64,000 bases of DNA from Cylindrobasidium torrendii FP15055 ss-10 (lineage: Eukaryota > Basidiomycota > Agaricomycetes > Agaricales > Physalacriaceae): the NCBI GenBank assembly GCA_000934385.1, contig KN880443.1, positions 170,636 through 234,635 on the forward strand, written 5' to 3'. A program made the position numbers and the translations under genes. This document shows, in pieces, positions 12,186 through 22,443 of the stretch (its first letter is position 1; every line of letters begins with the position of its first letter). The notes beneath the pieces are model-generated. The model ran no database searches and was not told where the DNA came from. It saw only the letters and a program-made list of their open reading frames with translations.

Positions 12186-12752
12186 ATCGACTCGAGAATT
12201 AGATGTGTGAGGGATGCGAGGGAGTTTTGTGGGATCCTGAGCGGCACCTGGTTTCTTTTATACACACTCAAGTAAGGGCACTGAAAAGCTCTTTGTTTGT
12301 GCTTCTTGTAAGGGTCACGTCGGGTACGATTGCTTTGCGACTTTCACGCTTGTGTGACAACCGTCGATATGCGCCGCCATAAAGAGAACAAAGGAAAACA
12401 ATAGTGATTCGCATAGGTTCGGGTGCTGTTGCGAAGATGGGAAGCTGATATCTGGGTTGCCTAGCTCGAAGTAATGGCCAGTGGTGAGGCTGGGAAAGCT
12501 GAGTTGACGCAGTATATGCAAAACTAGGAGAGCAACATTCTGGTACAACTTGATAAGTGCGATATTCAGAGCAGCTACCTACACAGTCCTTTGTTCTGCG
12601 ACAACCCTGTTCGAACGCGACATCTAGCTAAATCGCAGCTATCGGACGTGCACGCAGCAAAGCAGCTTGTGCTTGGAGACCTAGGGCACTGAGTGCATTG
12701 TCCAAAGGGATGCCAATCGTCTTTGAGATCAACCCTCGGTACGAGAGTAGGG
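12186..12752. other. Intergenic between two minus-strand genes
   Basis: Holds the promoter of the zinc-finger gene (TATA at 12255-12262) and the 3' flank of SNIP1. No other gene was found. Confidence 0.55.
12255..12262 (-). promoter_or_regulatory. TATA box of the zinc-finger gene
   Basis: TATAAAAG on the minus strand, 70 bp upstream of the start codon at 12185. Position and sequence fit a core promoter. Confidence 0.55.
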
Positions 12753-13740
12753 TCATGTCGCCTCGTTGTGCAGGAGCACGTACTCTTTCGGCGATAAACC
12801 AAATTTCACAACTGGAGAAAGGCAGCGTGAATACAGACAAGGGTGTCCGGATCAGGCTGAAGGCTCACCATCAGAGGCGCGGAGTTCGTAATAACGTGCG
12901 GCAGGGATTGTTTCGCCATTGACATGAGTTCCATTAGTAGACTCAAGGTCAATTATGAACGGTCTGCGTTGGATGTTAGCACGCGAGGAAGAACGATGTG
13001 ACTCGGGAGTCGGGACATACTTTACAGAGCCTTTGACTACACCATACTCGTCCTTCTCTTGGATATAGCGATCTTGTGAGGATAAGACGCTTAGAAAAGC
13101 GAAGGGCGGATAGACGCACACTGGATAGCTGCATGTTGCTTGGAACAGGAAGGATGGTCCAGAGGTATATCTGCTACTAAGCGATCTCTTCCAAACAGAT
13201 ATGCACTCTGGTTATGAACATGCAGCAAGGCTATGAAGGAAAGTGAGTGTTATCCGAAAGGTGTGAATTTGATGACGAACCCTGCTGCTCGTCGCCCTGG
13301 AACACGTACAATCTCCAGCCTACAACAGGTTTACGCGCCTCGGGCGGTTCGTTGTATTTGAGAACTGTGCTGTTTTTGCCATCCTGACTTTGCACCGTAT
13401 TCGTCTCTGCAGCAAGAAGACCCGAGTTTCCAAAATTTGGTTTCGCGCGTTTTGCTCTTGGGGATGGAGAACGGGATCTTGAGCCAGACTGGCGTGCGCC
13501 TGGCGACGCAGACCGGCGCGAGCGCCCTCGTTCCCGGTCGTATTTCTCGCGGTCCCGTTGCCTCTCTTTCTCGCGCTCGTTTTGGCCGTATCCGTACAGG
13601 CTGTCTCGGTTCTCACGCTCACGTTGACTTCCGCGGCGATTGTCGTCAACTCGAGAAGAGCCACCATCTCTTGGTCTATCATCTCTTCTTCGGCGTTCAT
13701 AGCGACCCTCGTCCTCTCGGTGGCGATGAGAAGAAGACAT
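12753..13740 (-). CDS. SNIP1: FHA-domain splicing factor SNIP1/Pml1
   Basis: Exons (minus) 13281-13740, 13120-13230, 13021-13072, 12869-12963, 12753-12811; 258 aa. The first ~110 residues are an RS/RE-like charged region (many RERE and RDRE runs). The FHA domain begins at VGWRLYVFQGDEQQ (about 139) and continues with SAYLFGRDRLVADIPL, HPSCSKQHAAIQYR, PFIIDLESTNGTHVNGE, AARYYELRASDVVKFG and ends in KEYVLLHNEAT. These are the hallmark FHA positions (GRxR, SxxH, NGTxxN). In yeast, Pml1 belongs to the RES complex that retains and splices pre-mRNA; in animals SNIP1 has a related role. Fittingly, four of its own introns are under 60 nt. Confidence 0.95.
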
Positions 13741-15794
13741 GATGTTGTTGGTGTCCAGCCAAGCGGCAATCCCGATATGCCGCCATCACGCGGCAACGTG
13801 ACTTTTACCTTTCCCACACGGTCAATGTCATCGCGAATTTGGAATAGTGCACTACTGTATATTCATGATCAATATTCAGCACTCATGAGCTCACGTTCCA
13901 TTTTCAAGCGCCAAACTGCGCGTCGCTCGAGGCATTATCACTTGCAAGGAAGCAGATCATTGACACACACAGCAGCAGTCAACCGTCGGGACTCGGGCAT
14001 GAGACATCTTGCTAAAACCCACTGGCAGTGAACCTTTGTGAGGCAGAACTTTAGCACAATATGTAGTATCCTATGCTCCCGTGCTTTATACGCATTACCA
14101 AATTCATGGCGTACTCAGGCTACTATGCGACCAACTGTGCATGCAGTTGACCGTGACCATGTCCCACACGCAGCCGAGGTGACGAAGGCTCCGACGACAC
14201 ACAAGTTCGATTCCCGAACGGATCAAGAGAAGTGTTCAAGTGTTCGTATTCTCAAAAACTCAATACTAGAACTCAATACTCAATCCGGCGGCGAAATTCA
14301 TTGAGAGGTCAATATTTCAATTCAGAGAAGCATTCATTGTGAAGTCAGATCCGAGATTGCCATACTACGGAGGTCGAGAGTTGTATCAAAGCCATCCTCG
14401 ACCCAATTACAAGAGATGGGAGCTTGAGCTACCAAGATGCTCACTTGATAATTGCCAATATTTTCTACACGGTTGTTTGGCGCCCTTGAAGTAGGAAGTC
14501 TCGAGGACCAGGGAGTCCCAGGGAGTCCCAATGCGGCACAAAATCGGCTTCCACGATCGATCATCCAAACATTTTGGCTTTCTACTTCCAAGAAGCCAGC
14601 GCTTGGTCCATTACTTTGGAATCAGACGAGTTGCCCGCGCTTGGTGGTGAAATATCGCAAATTTGCAAAATGAGTGTCCAATGATACCAACCATTCGTCT
14701 CAGGTTCGTCTACTTGGCGACGACCCCCCGAAGTACAGGACAATCCAAGCGGCGCCTCCTCTCCTTCCATCTGCGACTACACCTTCAACTTTGGTTTATA
14801 CATAGAGGGGTGATGTAATGCGTCGCCGACAAGTATCCTAGTACCCTTTTTTGCATACAGGCATCGCCCAACTTCCAAGTGTATGTTTGGGGGCGCATGG
14901 AGGTGGAGGATGGATTTGCACCCAGCATTCTAGCCCACGAAAAGCACCGTCTCAAAGCGCGTTCGCGAACCACAGAACAAATCTCAGTGAGTACATAAGC
15001 AGTCCTTATTGCCCAGTGATAAAAGCCTAGGCGCGTGTTGGATTTGCGGAGGCAAAAAAGCGTGACGACCACACAACGGCTATATGCTTAAACCGTCCAT
15101 AAAAGCTGCGTATTGGTTTGAGACACCAGGCGGATCTTTCATGTCGTTATGGATGCGTTCAAACCCTGAGTATACCGACGGGAGTTGACGTGAACGCGCC
15201 CATAAACGTCTTCAATTAGCGAACGACTTGGTACATGTAAGGTAACCCAAATTTTTAGGCGCAGTGATGATCGCTGTATTGAATAGGGCGCGCGTCAATC
15301 CGACAATGTTTGCCCCACGCAACAAAGGCACGAGCGGCAGCCGGCTCCGTCCGGACTCCGTACCACCCCCAGCCCCAGGATGACTTTGCTCGGTACATGT
15401 AGCCGCCCGCCTGCAACGGCCAGGTCGAGACTTACGGCCGTTTTCTGGATTAGGGTGGGTTTAGACCTCCGACAGCTTTGTTGTGTGCTCAAACGCGGCA
15501 TTCATTCGTTGTTTTGCCCCCGCTCTACGCTGAGTGCCCCGCCTCGCGTGGAATAGTAGTACCCACTAGTCGTCGCGATGCGGCAACTATCCTATTTTGG
15601 CCCTTTAAGAATATTGACAGTCATTGGTCGCGCGAGCAGAAGAGAAAGCAAGGCACCGCAGATTGTTACAATTCCGCTACCTATAAGTACGGCACAGCAC
15701 ATCACAGTTCGCCTCTTGCACCCTCTTTTTACCTCCTCCTCGGGTGCTCTTTCCATCTCTCTTTCCCTCAGCCCACCCAGCGACTATCACTGCC
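13741..15794. other. Long intergenic region
   Basis: 2 kb with no supportable gene. A short direct duplication (GGGAGTCCCA twice, 14511-14530) is present. The last 300 bp look like a promoter: TATAAGTA at 15682-15689 followed by a long CT-rich tract (about 15715-15790) before the DUF6534 start codon. Confidence 0.5.
15682..15689 (+). promoter_or_regulatory. TATA-like element of the DUF6534 gene
   Basis: TATAAGTA, 113 bp upstream of the start codon at 15795, followed by a CT-rich tract typical of fungal core promoters. Confidence 0.4.
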
Positions 15795-17850
15795 ATGCCC
15801 GCCGTAGGAACGTTAGACAATACGTTCGTCTCCCTCGCCTCATTGGTGTCCACGTTCGCTGACCCCGACCAGCATCGGGCTGCTGTACGACACGGTGGTG
15901 ATCAGCGCTGCGTACGTCTTCCCCAGCATATCACTCCCGCGCCCACTAACCTCAACGCAGGCTGTACGGCGGTGAATATTCAAGAGTACACTACCAACAT
16001 TCGGGAAACTTAACGAGTTGCGTGTAGCGGGACTCCTTCAGGCTTGGTTCTACTTTCGCAAGTTCAGTGGAAGAGACAACGCATGGATCAAAGGATGTGT
16101 TACTGGGGTGCTCGTTTGCGACACGGTTCAAATGATATTGCTCTCGAGTGCGTCGTCGACCTGAATATACCGCGAGCTTCGGCCTAATCATTAACATTTT
16201 CTTCAGAGACGGTCTATGTTTATCTCGTTACAAGTGAGCTCCCTCGACGACTTACGTCTGTGCGCAGTGTACTTACACGACGTAGATCATGGCAACGACC
16301 TCGCCCTAGGTATGGTCGAAAAGTGCGTCACCCCATCGCCCGCTCTTGCACCTGCTGACCGAGGATCTTCCTCATAGGACCCTGCTTATCGAGTTGTACT
16401 TCAGCGGGACTATCGCTATCCTCACACAAGCGTAAGCCACACAGCTGACATTTCATCGCTTTCACCAACACCTCTTATTTAGGTTTTATGCATGGCGAAT
16501 TTTCGCTCGTAAGTCAATCTATTTGCTAGTCTTTTGTAAGGAACTTATCGACAACCCTAGTGAGCAAATCGTTCCTCCTCGCAGGCATAGTGGTGCGTCG
16601 TTAGCTTGCCTCGAACCTCCCCCCGTTAACCCAGCTCGAATCACCAGATGTTACTTTCTGTGACGTCGTATGGTGAGTTATGCCCTATCGTCAATGTTCG
16701 TGCCTATTGATCATATCGCTTCACAGCTGTGTTGTTCGGTATGTTTTTCGCTTGCGCTGCCGTCATATCCTGATTTTGGGTATCAGTCTACACATCCGTC
16801 ATGTAAGCACCCTTTATTCTCCAGGCTTTGAATCGAATACTCATGATACCCCAGCATCAATTTCAAGTTGCTCTCGGAGCTCGTTGGCCCTCTTGTGAGT
16901 GAGACGATCCATGAATTTCCACTCCGACTCAGGCATGGTAGCCGACCAAATTGTCGATGGCCACAAACTCGACGACGGCGTTGTGTGGTACGTCTTTCTT
17001 CTCACCTTGCAAGTCAGCTGTTGACTTACGTCTATTAGATATTGCCATCACTCTCATCATGATTATCTTCCTCGAGCGTTCGAAGACCGGCTTCCGCAAG
17101 GCAAGCAGTCACCCTGCAGTTGCGCGCCATCCTCTGACGCCCCACGTAAATTCCAGAGTACGGACATGCTCAACCGTCTCATCATCTTCGTGTTCAACAC
17201 GGGTATGCCCACTACTATATGCGCCATTCTTTCATTCGCCATGGTGCGTGTCCACTGGTCGGATATTTGCCAGTTCCGTTGACGTTGTGCTAGGTGAAAG
17301 GAGAGCCCAATACTTTCCTGTACATTATGTTCTACCTCATCAGTGAGTTTTTTTTGCCGCCTCGCTGTTTTTCTTGAGCTTAATACCTTTACAGTGGGCC
17401 GCTGTAAGTAGCAGACATCCGTCCGCCGCCGTTAAAGCTAACATCCCACACTAGTTTACACGAACTCCATCCTCGTCACGTTCGTTGGGCCGTTCAACCC
17501 TGAGTAGTCTGGCTGTACTGACTGTTTATTCCAACAGCTTGAACAGCCGAGACTACATTAGGAACGGGTCAAATAGTGGTACAGAGACACGGACTGGCAA
17601 CGAGATCTCCCTGCACACCGTTAACGGAAATGTACGCTCCGTCGACCTGAGCGCCATATCGCGCACTGACCATAATTGCAGGCGTCTCATCATCCAGGGC
17701 CGAACGTCTCCATACGCATTGAGACCGACCGCGTTGTTGTAAGCCCGTACTCTTGCTCAGCAGTCCTACGACTAACGCAGATAGACACAGGATGAGTCGG
17801 ACTCGTACGGGAAAGGGGGATATGGGGACGCAAAAGCATTGGCTGTCTAA
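15795..17850 (+). CDS. DUF6534-type 7-TM membrane protein, 22 exons
   Basis: Exons: 15795-15823, 15873-15911, 15961-15971, 16028-16147, 16207-16233, 16286-16322, 16378-16431, 16483-16508, 16561-16592, 16648-16672, 16727-16738, 16787-16802, 16855-16894, 16942-16987, 17039-17100, 17157-17243, 17294-17342, 17395-17403, 17455-17479, 17538-17631, 17682-17738, 17791-17850; 318 aa, every phase closes. The start (VGTLDNTIGLLYDT) and a chain of hydrophobic helices (YGAGLLQAWFYFRKFSG, VLVCDTVQMILLS, ELYFSGTIAILTQAFYAWRI, SFLLAGIVMLLSVTSYAVLF, DIAITLIMIIFLERSKTGF, NTGMPTTICAILSFAMVKG) match the agaricomycete DUF6534 family, ending in the family's TLNSRDYIR block and a polar tail. Function is unknown; a receptor- or transporter-like role has been suggested only by topology. 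One intron (17101-17156) is GC-AG. Confidence 0.88.
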
Positions 17851-18753
17851 AAACTCTTTACTTGCCACTGGATGGGACCTTGCCAAAATATAGACATCAC
17901 ATATTTCACTTCCGTCGTTACTGGTCATTACTTTATGTGTAGGAGGCTTTGCGCTCAGGCTTGATGCTATCGAGCTACCGATTTGGGTTAACTCGTGGTC
18001 ATCGGCAACGATGAATACATCGGCGCAATAAAACAGGATGTTGGATGTTGCGAGGCCAGATCACTGCGTGCAAAAGAGCCTGGCCTTTTTGTATATTCCC
18101 TGCTCGGCGCCAACGTCGTGTCCGACGTTGCGCTGCCGTTGACGCCTAGGTCAATATGTTGGGGTTGATGATAACAGACGATTGTCGTCTCTTGGCGTTT
18201 GGCATTCGTTTGGCATTGGCAATACAAGTCGTATCGAAAGGGGCGGCATTGAGGTCAATGTTCGTTCATCTAAGTATGTTCATCGAGTCGGTAGCACTCG
18301 GCCGCCGGGCCCTGGTGCTCACCGCGGAACAGGAGAGAACACGTGTATTTCTACCAGGGTATTGTATTGCATTACATTTCATAAAAGTGGTTGTTGCGTT
18401 TTACTGCAATGCAACCCGCGAGACAGGCGAGAAGAAGCCGCAGGACATACAAAGAAGGTTAGTACACACAATGAGGGGGGCGGGAGCTTCTCCAACAGAC
18501 ACACAATTCACCAGGAGCGATCAATCCATTGTTCGAGTTGGTCATCTACTGACACCGATTTTGTGATTCCGCATTACCACAAATCAATTATTTTGGTATG
18601 CAACACTATACTCAAAGCCGCTCATATACGATAATAGCTAGTAGAGCACGATATATGCGCTGGTATAGGCACAGGGAAGATGATAATGAATGACTGAAAT
18701 AGAGGTATGAACGACAAATACCCTAGAAATATGCGGGATCGAACACAGGGAGT
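17851..18753. other. Convergent intergenic region
   Basis: 3' flanks of the DUF6534 gene and the FAD oxidoreductase. Overlapping plus-strand ORFs (18156-18634) lack splice partners or recognisable domains. An A+T-rich area at 18575-18700 may hold polyadenylation signals. Confidence 0.5.
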
Positions 18754-20723
18754 CTAGCCACGAAGGTAATTCCACATGACCTTGGCGATAAGCACAGGAT
18801 GAAGGAGATCAATGGATGCGCCTCCCATGAGAGTGATGGTAAGGAAACTTGGCAGGACTGGCGAGCAACGTCAGCCGTTAGGTATCAAAATGACGGTCAG
18901 ACACGTACATGCATCCTCGTCCTTGAACGACAACTCGAACACTTGACGCAGGTACCAACGGAGACCATCGGTGTCGCTCTTCTTTTGGCCCTCAATGGGG
19001 ACTGTGGTTTCGTGGCCGTAGTCCATGAGAATAGGCAGCTCCCTGAAAACTCGTTAGTTCACGTCAACTAGAATAATATCGGTCAACGTACCACATCGGT
19101 ACAAGCTTTTCTGCGTGCAGCTTGAAGAAATCCTTTGCGAAAGAGCGGGGAAGAACAGGTGAAGAACGAGTGCGGTTAAGGACCATGTTGATGCAAGATG
19201 CGCCGGTGAGAGCCTTTGCACATCCGTGTCCGTAGAGAGGGTTGACTCTGCACAATACATCGCCAAGGCAGACGTAGTTTGTTGGAAGGTTTTTGGCTTC
19301 GTGGAACTTCAGCAAGAACGAGGGGCCTAGGACGGTATGAGCGACGAGTACTCTAAGGCAAAGCACAAAATCTACGCACCGACGTTGACCTGGCTGACGA
19401 CCATGTCGTGCTCTGCCTCGTGCAGCATTTCGACATAATCCATGATCCATTGCGGCATCGGTGTAGTGAACTTGAGAGCTTTGCAGTGGGCTACAATGTC
19501 GTCGACGGTCTTCAGAGGCGCGCCAGTTCCACCCCAGCCACCTGGGCATACGGACACTATGTGTGCATGTCAGCAGCCGATTTGGCGGACAAAGATGGTT
19601 ATCTTACCAAGGTTGCCTTCGTTGCGGAGGATACAGATGTACTTGTTGTCGGTGCGAGCGTCCGGGTTGCTGACCAAATAGCCACCACCCTGGCGGTAGA
19701 ATCCTCCGGGAACAGGGAGCTTAGCGCCGAGCTCTGGTGTAATCTTGAAAGTGAATGTCGTGTAGCGCATCTTCGCATCGTAGGTGTCCTTCTTAATCTC
19801 CTCAGTGAAGCCTGCCTGGGGAAGCCACTTGAGACTGCCTTGGGCGGTACCGGTGCAGTCGGCGACCAACTCGGCGTGAATGTCGGTGGTGTTGCCGTTG
19901 ATGTCCCTGTAAGTAACGCCACCGACACGGTCGCTGTGATTCTTGTCCATGATGAAGTTGGTAACCTGCCCGGCGACTTGAGAGATGTTGGGATATGCGT
20001 TGACATCGAGGACGCGGCGGCGGATGGCGGTCTCGAGGGCACGGCGGGATACAAACATGGCGTCTGGAATGACGCCGCCAAAGTATTTTCTGGGAGACTG
20101 GGCAGTGTTGCCCCACCACATGAAGTTGAGCTCATAGGGCGCAATCCTTAAGTAGAGAATAAGTGGCAGGCCATAGACGACTAACAGTGTGAACGCACTC
20201 AATGCCGCCCTCTTTGCAGGTTGCGTCCCAGTTAGGAAATAGATAACGCATAGTTCTTAAAACGAATGGCTGGGTGGCTAAGGAAGTGTTAAACGAATAT
20301 GAGTTGGCGCTTAAAATCAAGGCATGCCTTGTAAAGAGTTGTATTGAACAATGCGGGCACGCTTGCCCTCCTGCTCCCAAGAAACGGCGCGACGGGCATC
20401 TTCTTCCAGAAGCCACTCCTCAGGTTCGATAATCACGACGCGCTCGAAGTGGTCGGCCAAGACACGGGCGGTAGCCAGACCGGCATAGCTAAGGATTGGG
20501 TCAGAAGGAGGACATAAGCTTTGAATATTGTAACGTACCTTCCACCACATACGACGGCAGTACCGCGAATCTTTGCGCCGTCAGGGCGCGCCTTTCCTAG
20601 CTCTTGAATGTCGCCAATTGCACAGTGCTTAGCGACAAGATGGCTGCGCAATAGGCTCCAGAATATCTTGAACGCTACCACGGAGCCCAATGAGGCGGCG
20701 AAGAAATATGGCAAGGCTACCAT
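18754..20723 (-). CDS. FAD-dependent oxidoreductase (monooxygenase-like), membrane-anchored
   Basis: Exons (minus) 20539-20723, 20328-20488, 20278 is intronic, then 20199-20277, 20146-19608, 19556-19380, 19326-19092, 19042-18909, 18857-18754; 537 aa. The N-terminus is hydrophobic (LPYFFAASLGSVVAFKIFW), likely a membrane anchor. The FAD-binding Rossmann turn VVCGGSYAGLATARVL follows at about residue 55, with the acidic end of strand 2 in RVVIIEPEEW. The middle has a GxGxxG-distal substrate region (ADCTGTAQGSLKWL), and LGDVLCRVNPLYGHGCAKAL near residue 390 is the GD/P motif region that contacts FAD. The overall shape is that of fungal class A flavoprotein oxidoreductases; the substrate is unknown. 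The intron at 20278-20327 is GC-AG. A TATATAAAAG box lies 54 bp upstream. Confidence 0.88.
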
Positions 20724-22443
20724 GGTCGGGATGGATGCGGGGAAGGGAATAGAAGCAGCGCACCAATCTCCTCCGCCTTTTATATAGCAACCTCCGCGGA
20801 AGCAGTTTGCGTGTCGGCACGAAACTATATGTTGAAACTACTCCGATTGCTTTTTTTCGAAATACCACTTTTGGTCCGGAAGTCGTCTGGGCCTGGACTG
20901 GATCAGCGCCTGTGTAAAATAGCAAGCGGAAAGGCGGCCATATCAGTATCTAGAGTTGTTTGATGTGTGCGCTATTACGGCCCTGATGTCAAAGTCGGCC
21001 CAAAATGAAATACGCCCTTCCACTGTCTACATAACTGGTTACCGCCCTGGGATTTGGCAGAAGGTGCGCGCTATGGCGCGGGGCAGCCGTATCGGGATTT
21101 ATATCATCCCATTCAAGGGTCATAAATCCATCAAGCAGTAAACCAATGACAATCACAGATCCTCTCCATTAGAATATTCCCAGAACTGATGCCGCATTTC
21201 CTCACAGTTCACTTGAAGAAATCTCAGGTTCGCGAACTCCCGAATTCATCCCTACCCAATAGTACGCATTCCGCGTGCACATATCTGGCCGAACGGTCGT
21301 ACGGATCTCCCACTGGATGCACTTTGAATCCACCTGTTTTCCACGATGTGAAGGTCGGCTCGGGGCGCCGCCTGCAGCGTAATACTCGACGTTGACCACT
21401 CTCGCTTCCCGTCCGCGGGGCGCGGCGAGTCCTGTCAACCTCCTGACGTTGACCCTACGCCTCAGTGCTAGTGGCGCCGTATTGCTAACAATTATGTACT
21501 ATCATTCAAGCGCCTGAGAAGAAATGGGGGTGCACTCAATGAGATCCAACGAGTCCCTGTTTCTGTTCATGGCCAACTGGACTGTAGCTCTTCTAGTCTA
21601 ATCCCATGGAGAGTACTTGTTCGACTCTAGCTCGAGACTGCCAGACTCCAGTGGTTAGGCAGTCCCGGTCTGCACCTCCAAAGCGTTTCATACCGCACTT
21701 TTCAGCTGCCTCAAGTCGTACATAGGGCCTCCAAAATATTTCATCTGAACTCTGAGCAAGGCATTCCACTGTTATGCCCGCCTTTTTGTCGGGACTTACG
21801 CCATTAGACGCCATTCGACCGATATCCGTTCATTATGGGATGGTTACACAGTGCATGTGCTATATAGATTCGGACTGATTCTTGCGTTCATGATGAGCGG
21901 CTCCATAGCGGCTTCGATCAATTCAAAGCATTATTGCTGCACGTGGGAAATTCCATTGTGCCCAATTTGGAAGTCCTAGAAAACAAGGACTTCAGGGGCT
22001 TTGGCTTCAAGACGAGAGAGCTTGACAGTCGGCATGTAGGGCCTGAATAGAAGGGCGTATTCGCAAATCTTTGTATAATGACGCCGTGACAGCTCGGAGC
22101 ACCACAGCTTAGGCATTAAAATACCACCGAAGCTTGACCTTCAAACAATTCCACGTGACACTACACTGCTTGATAGCATGCAGTAACACATGTCGCGACT
22201 TATGTGGTGTAGAATAATGCCAGGAATGGCGAGCGTGCCTGCGGTCTTTGCCTATCTGCAAGGTTCCACGATTGGACAATACCAAAGTTCGTTTGAATCT
22301 GTGTTGGGGTCGCAACGCGTAAGACGGCATCTTCGCCAGGTCGCTGTCCTTTTCACACGAGAAATTGAATAAAAGAAGATTCCATGACAGCGAGGGGCCT
22401 GCAAACACGTACTTGATTACCGACAACGATTCGGCGGGGATTG
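20724..22443. other. Long intergenic region
   Basis: Promoter of the FAD gene at its left edge (TATA at 20777-20786); the remaining 1.6 kb up to the acidic-protein stop codon holds no supportable gene. Candidate ORFs are short and unspliced. Confidence 0.5.
20777..20786 (-). promoter_or_regulatory. TATA box of the FAD oxidoreductase gene
   Basis: TATATAAAAG on the minus strand, about 54 bp upstream of the start at 20723. Confidence 0.6.

Noticed and set aside
11502..12275. 257-codon plus-strand ORF
   Set aside because: Antisense shadow of the zinc-finger gene.
18730..18765. GGGATCGAACA-like stretch resembling a tRNA T-arm
   Set aside because: No acceptor or anticodon stem can be formed; it overlaps the last exon of the FAD gene.
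19408..20151. 247-codon plus-strand ORF
   Set aside because: Exact antisense of the FAD oxidoreductase's largest exon; the real gene has splice support and a Rossmann motif.
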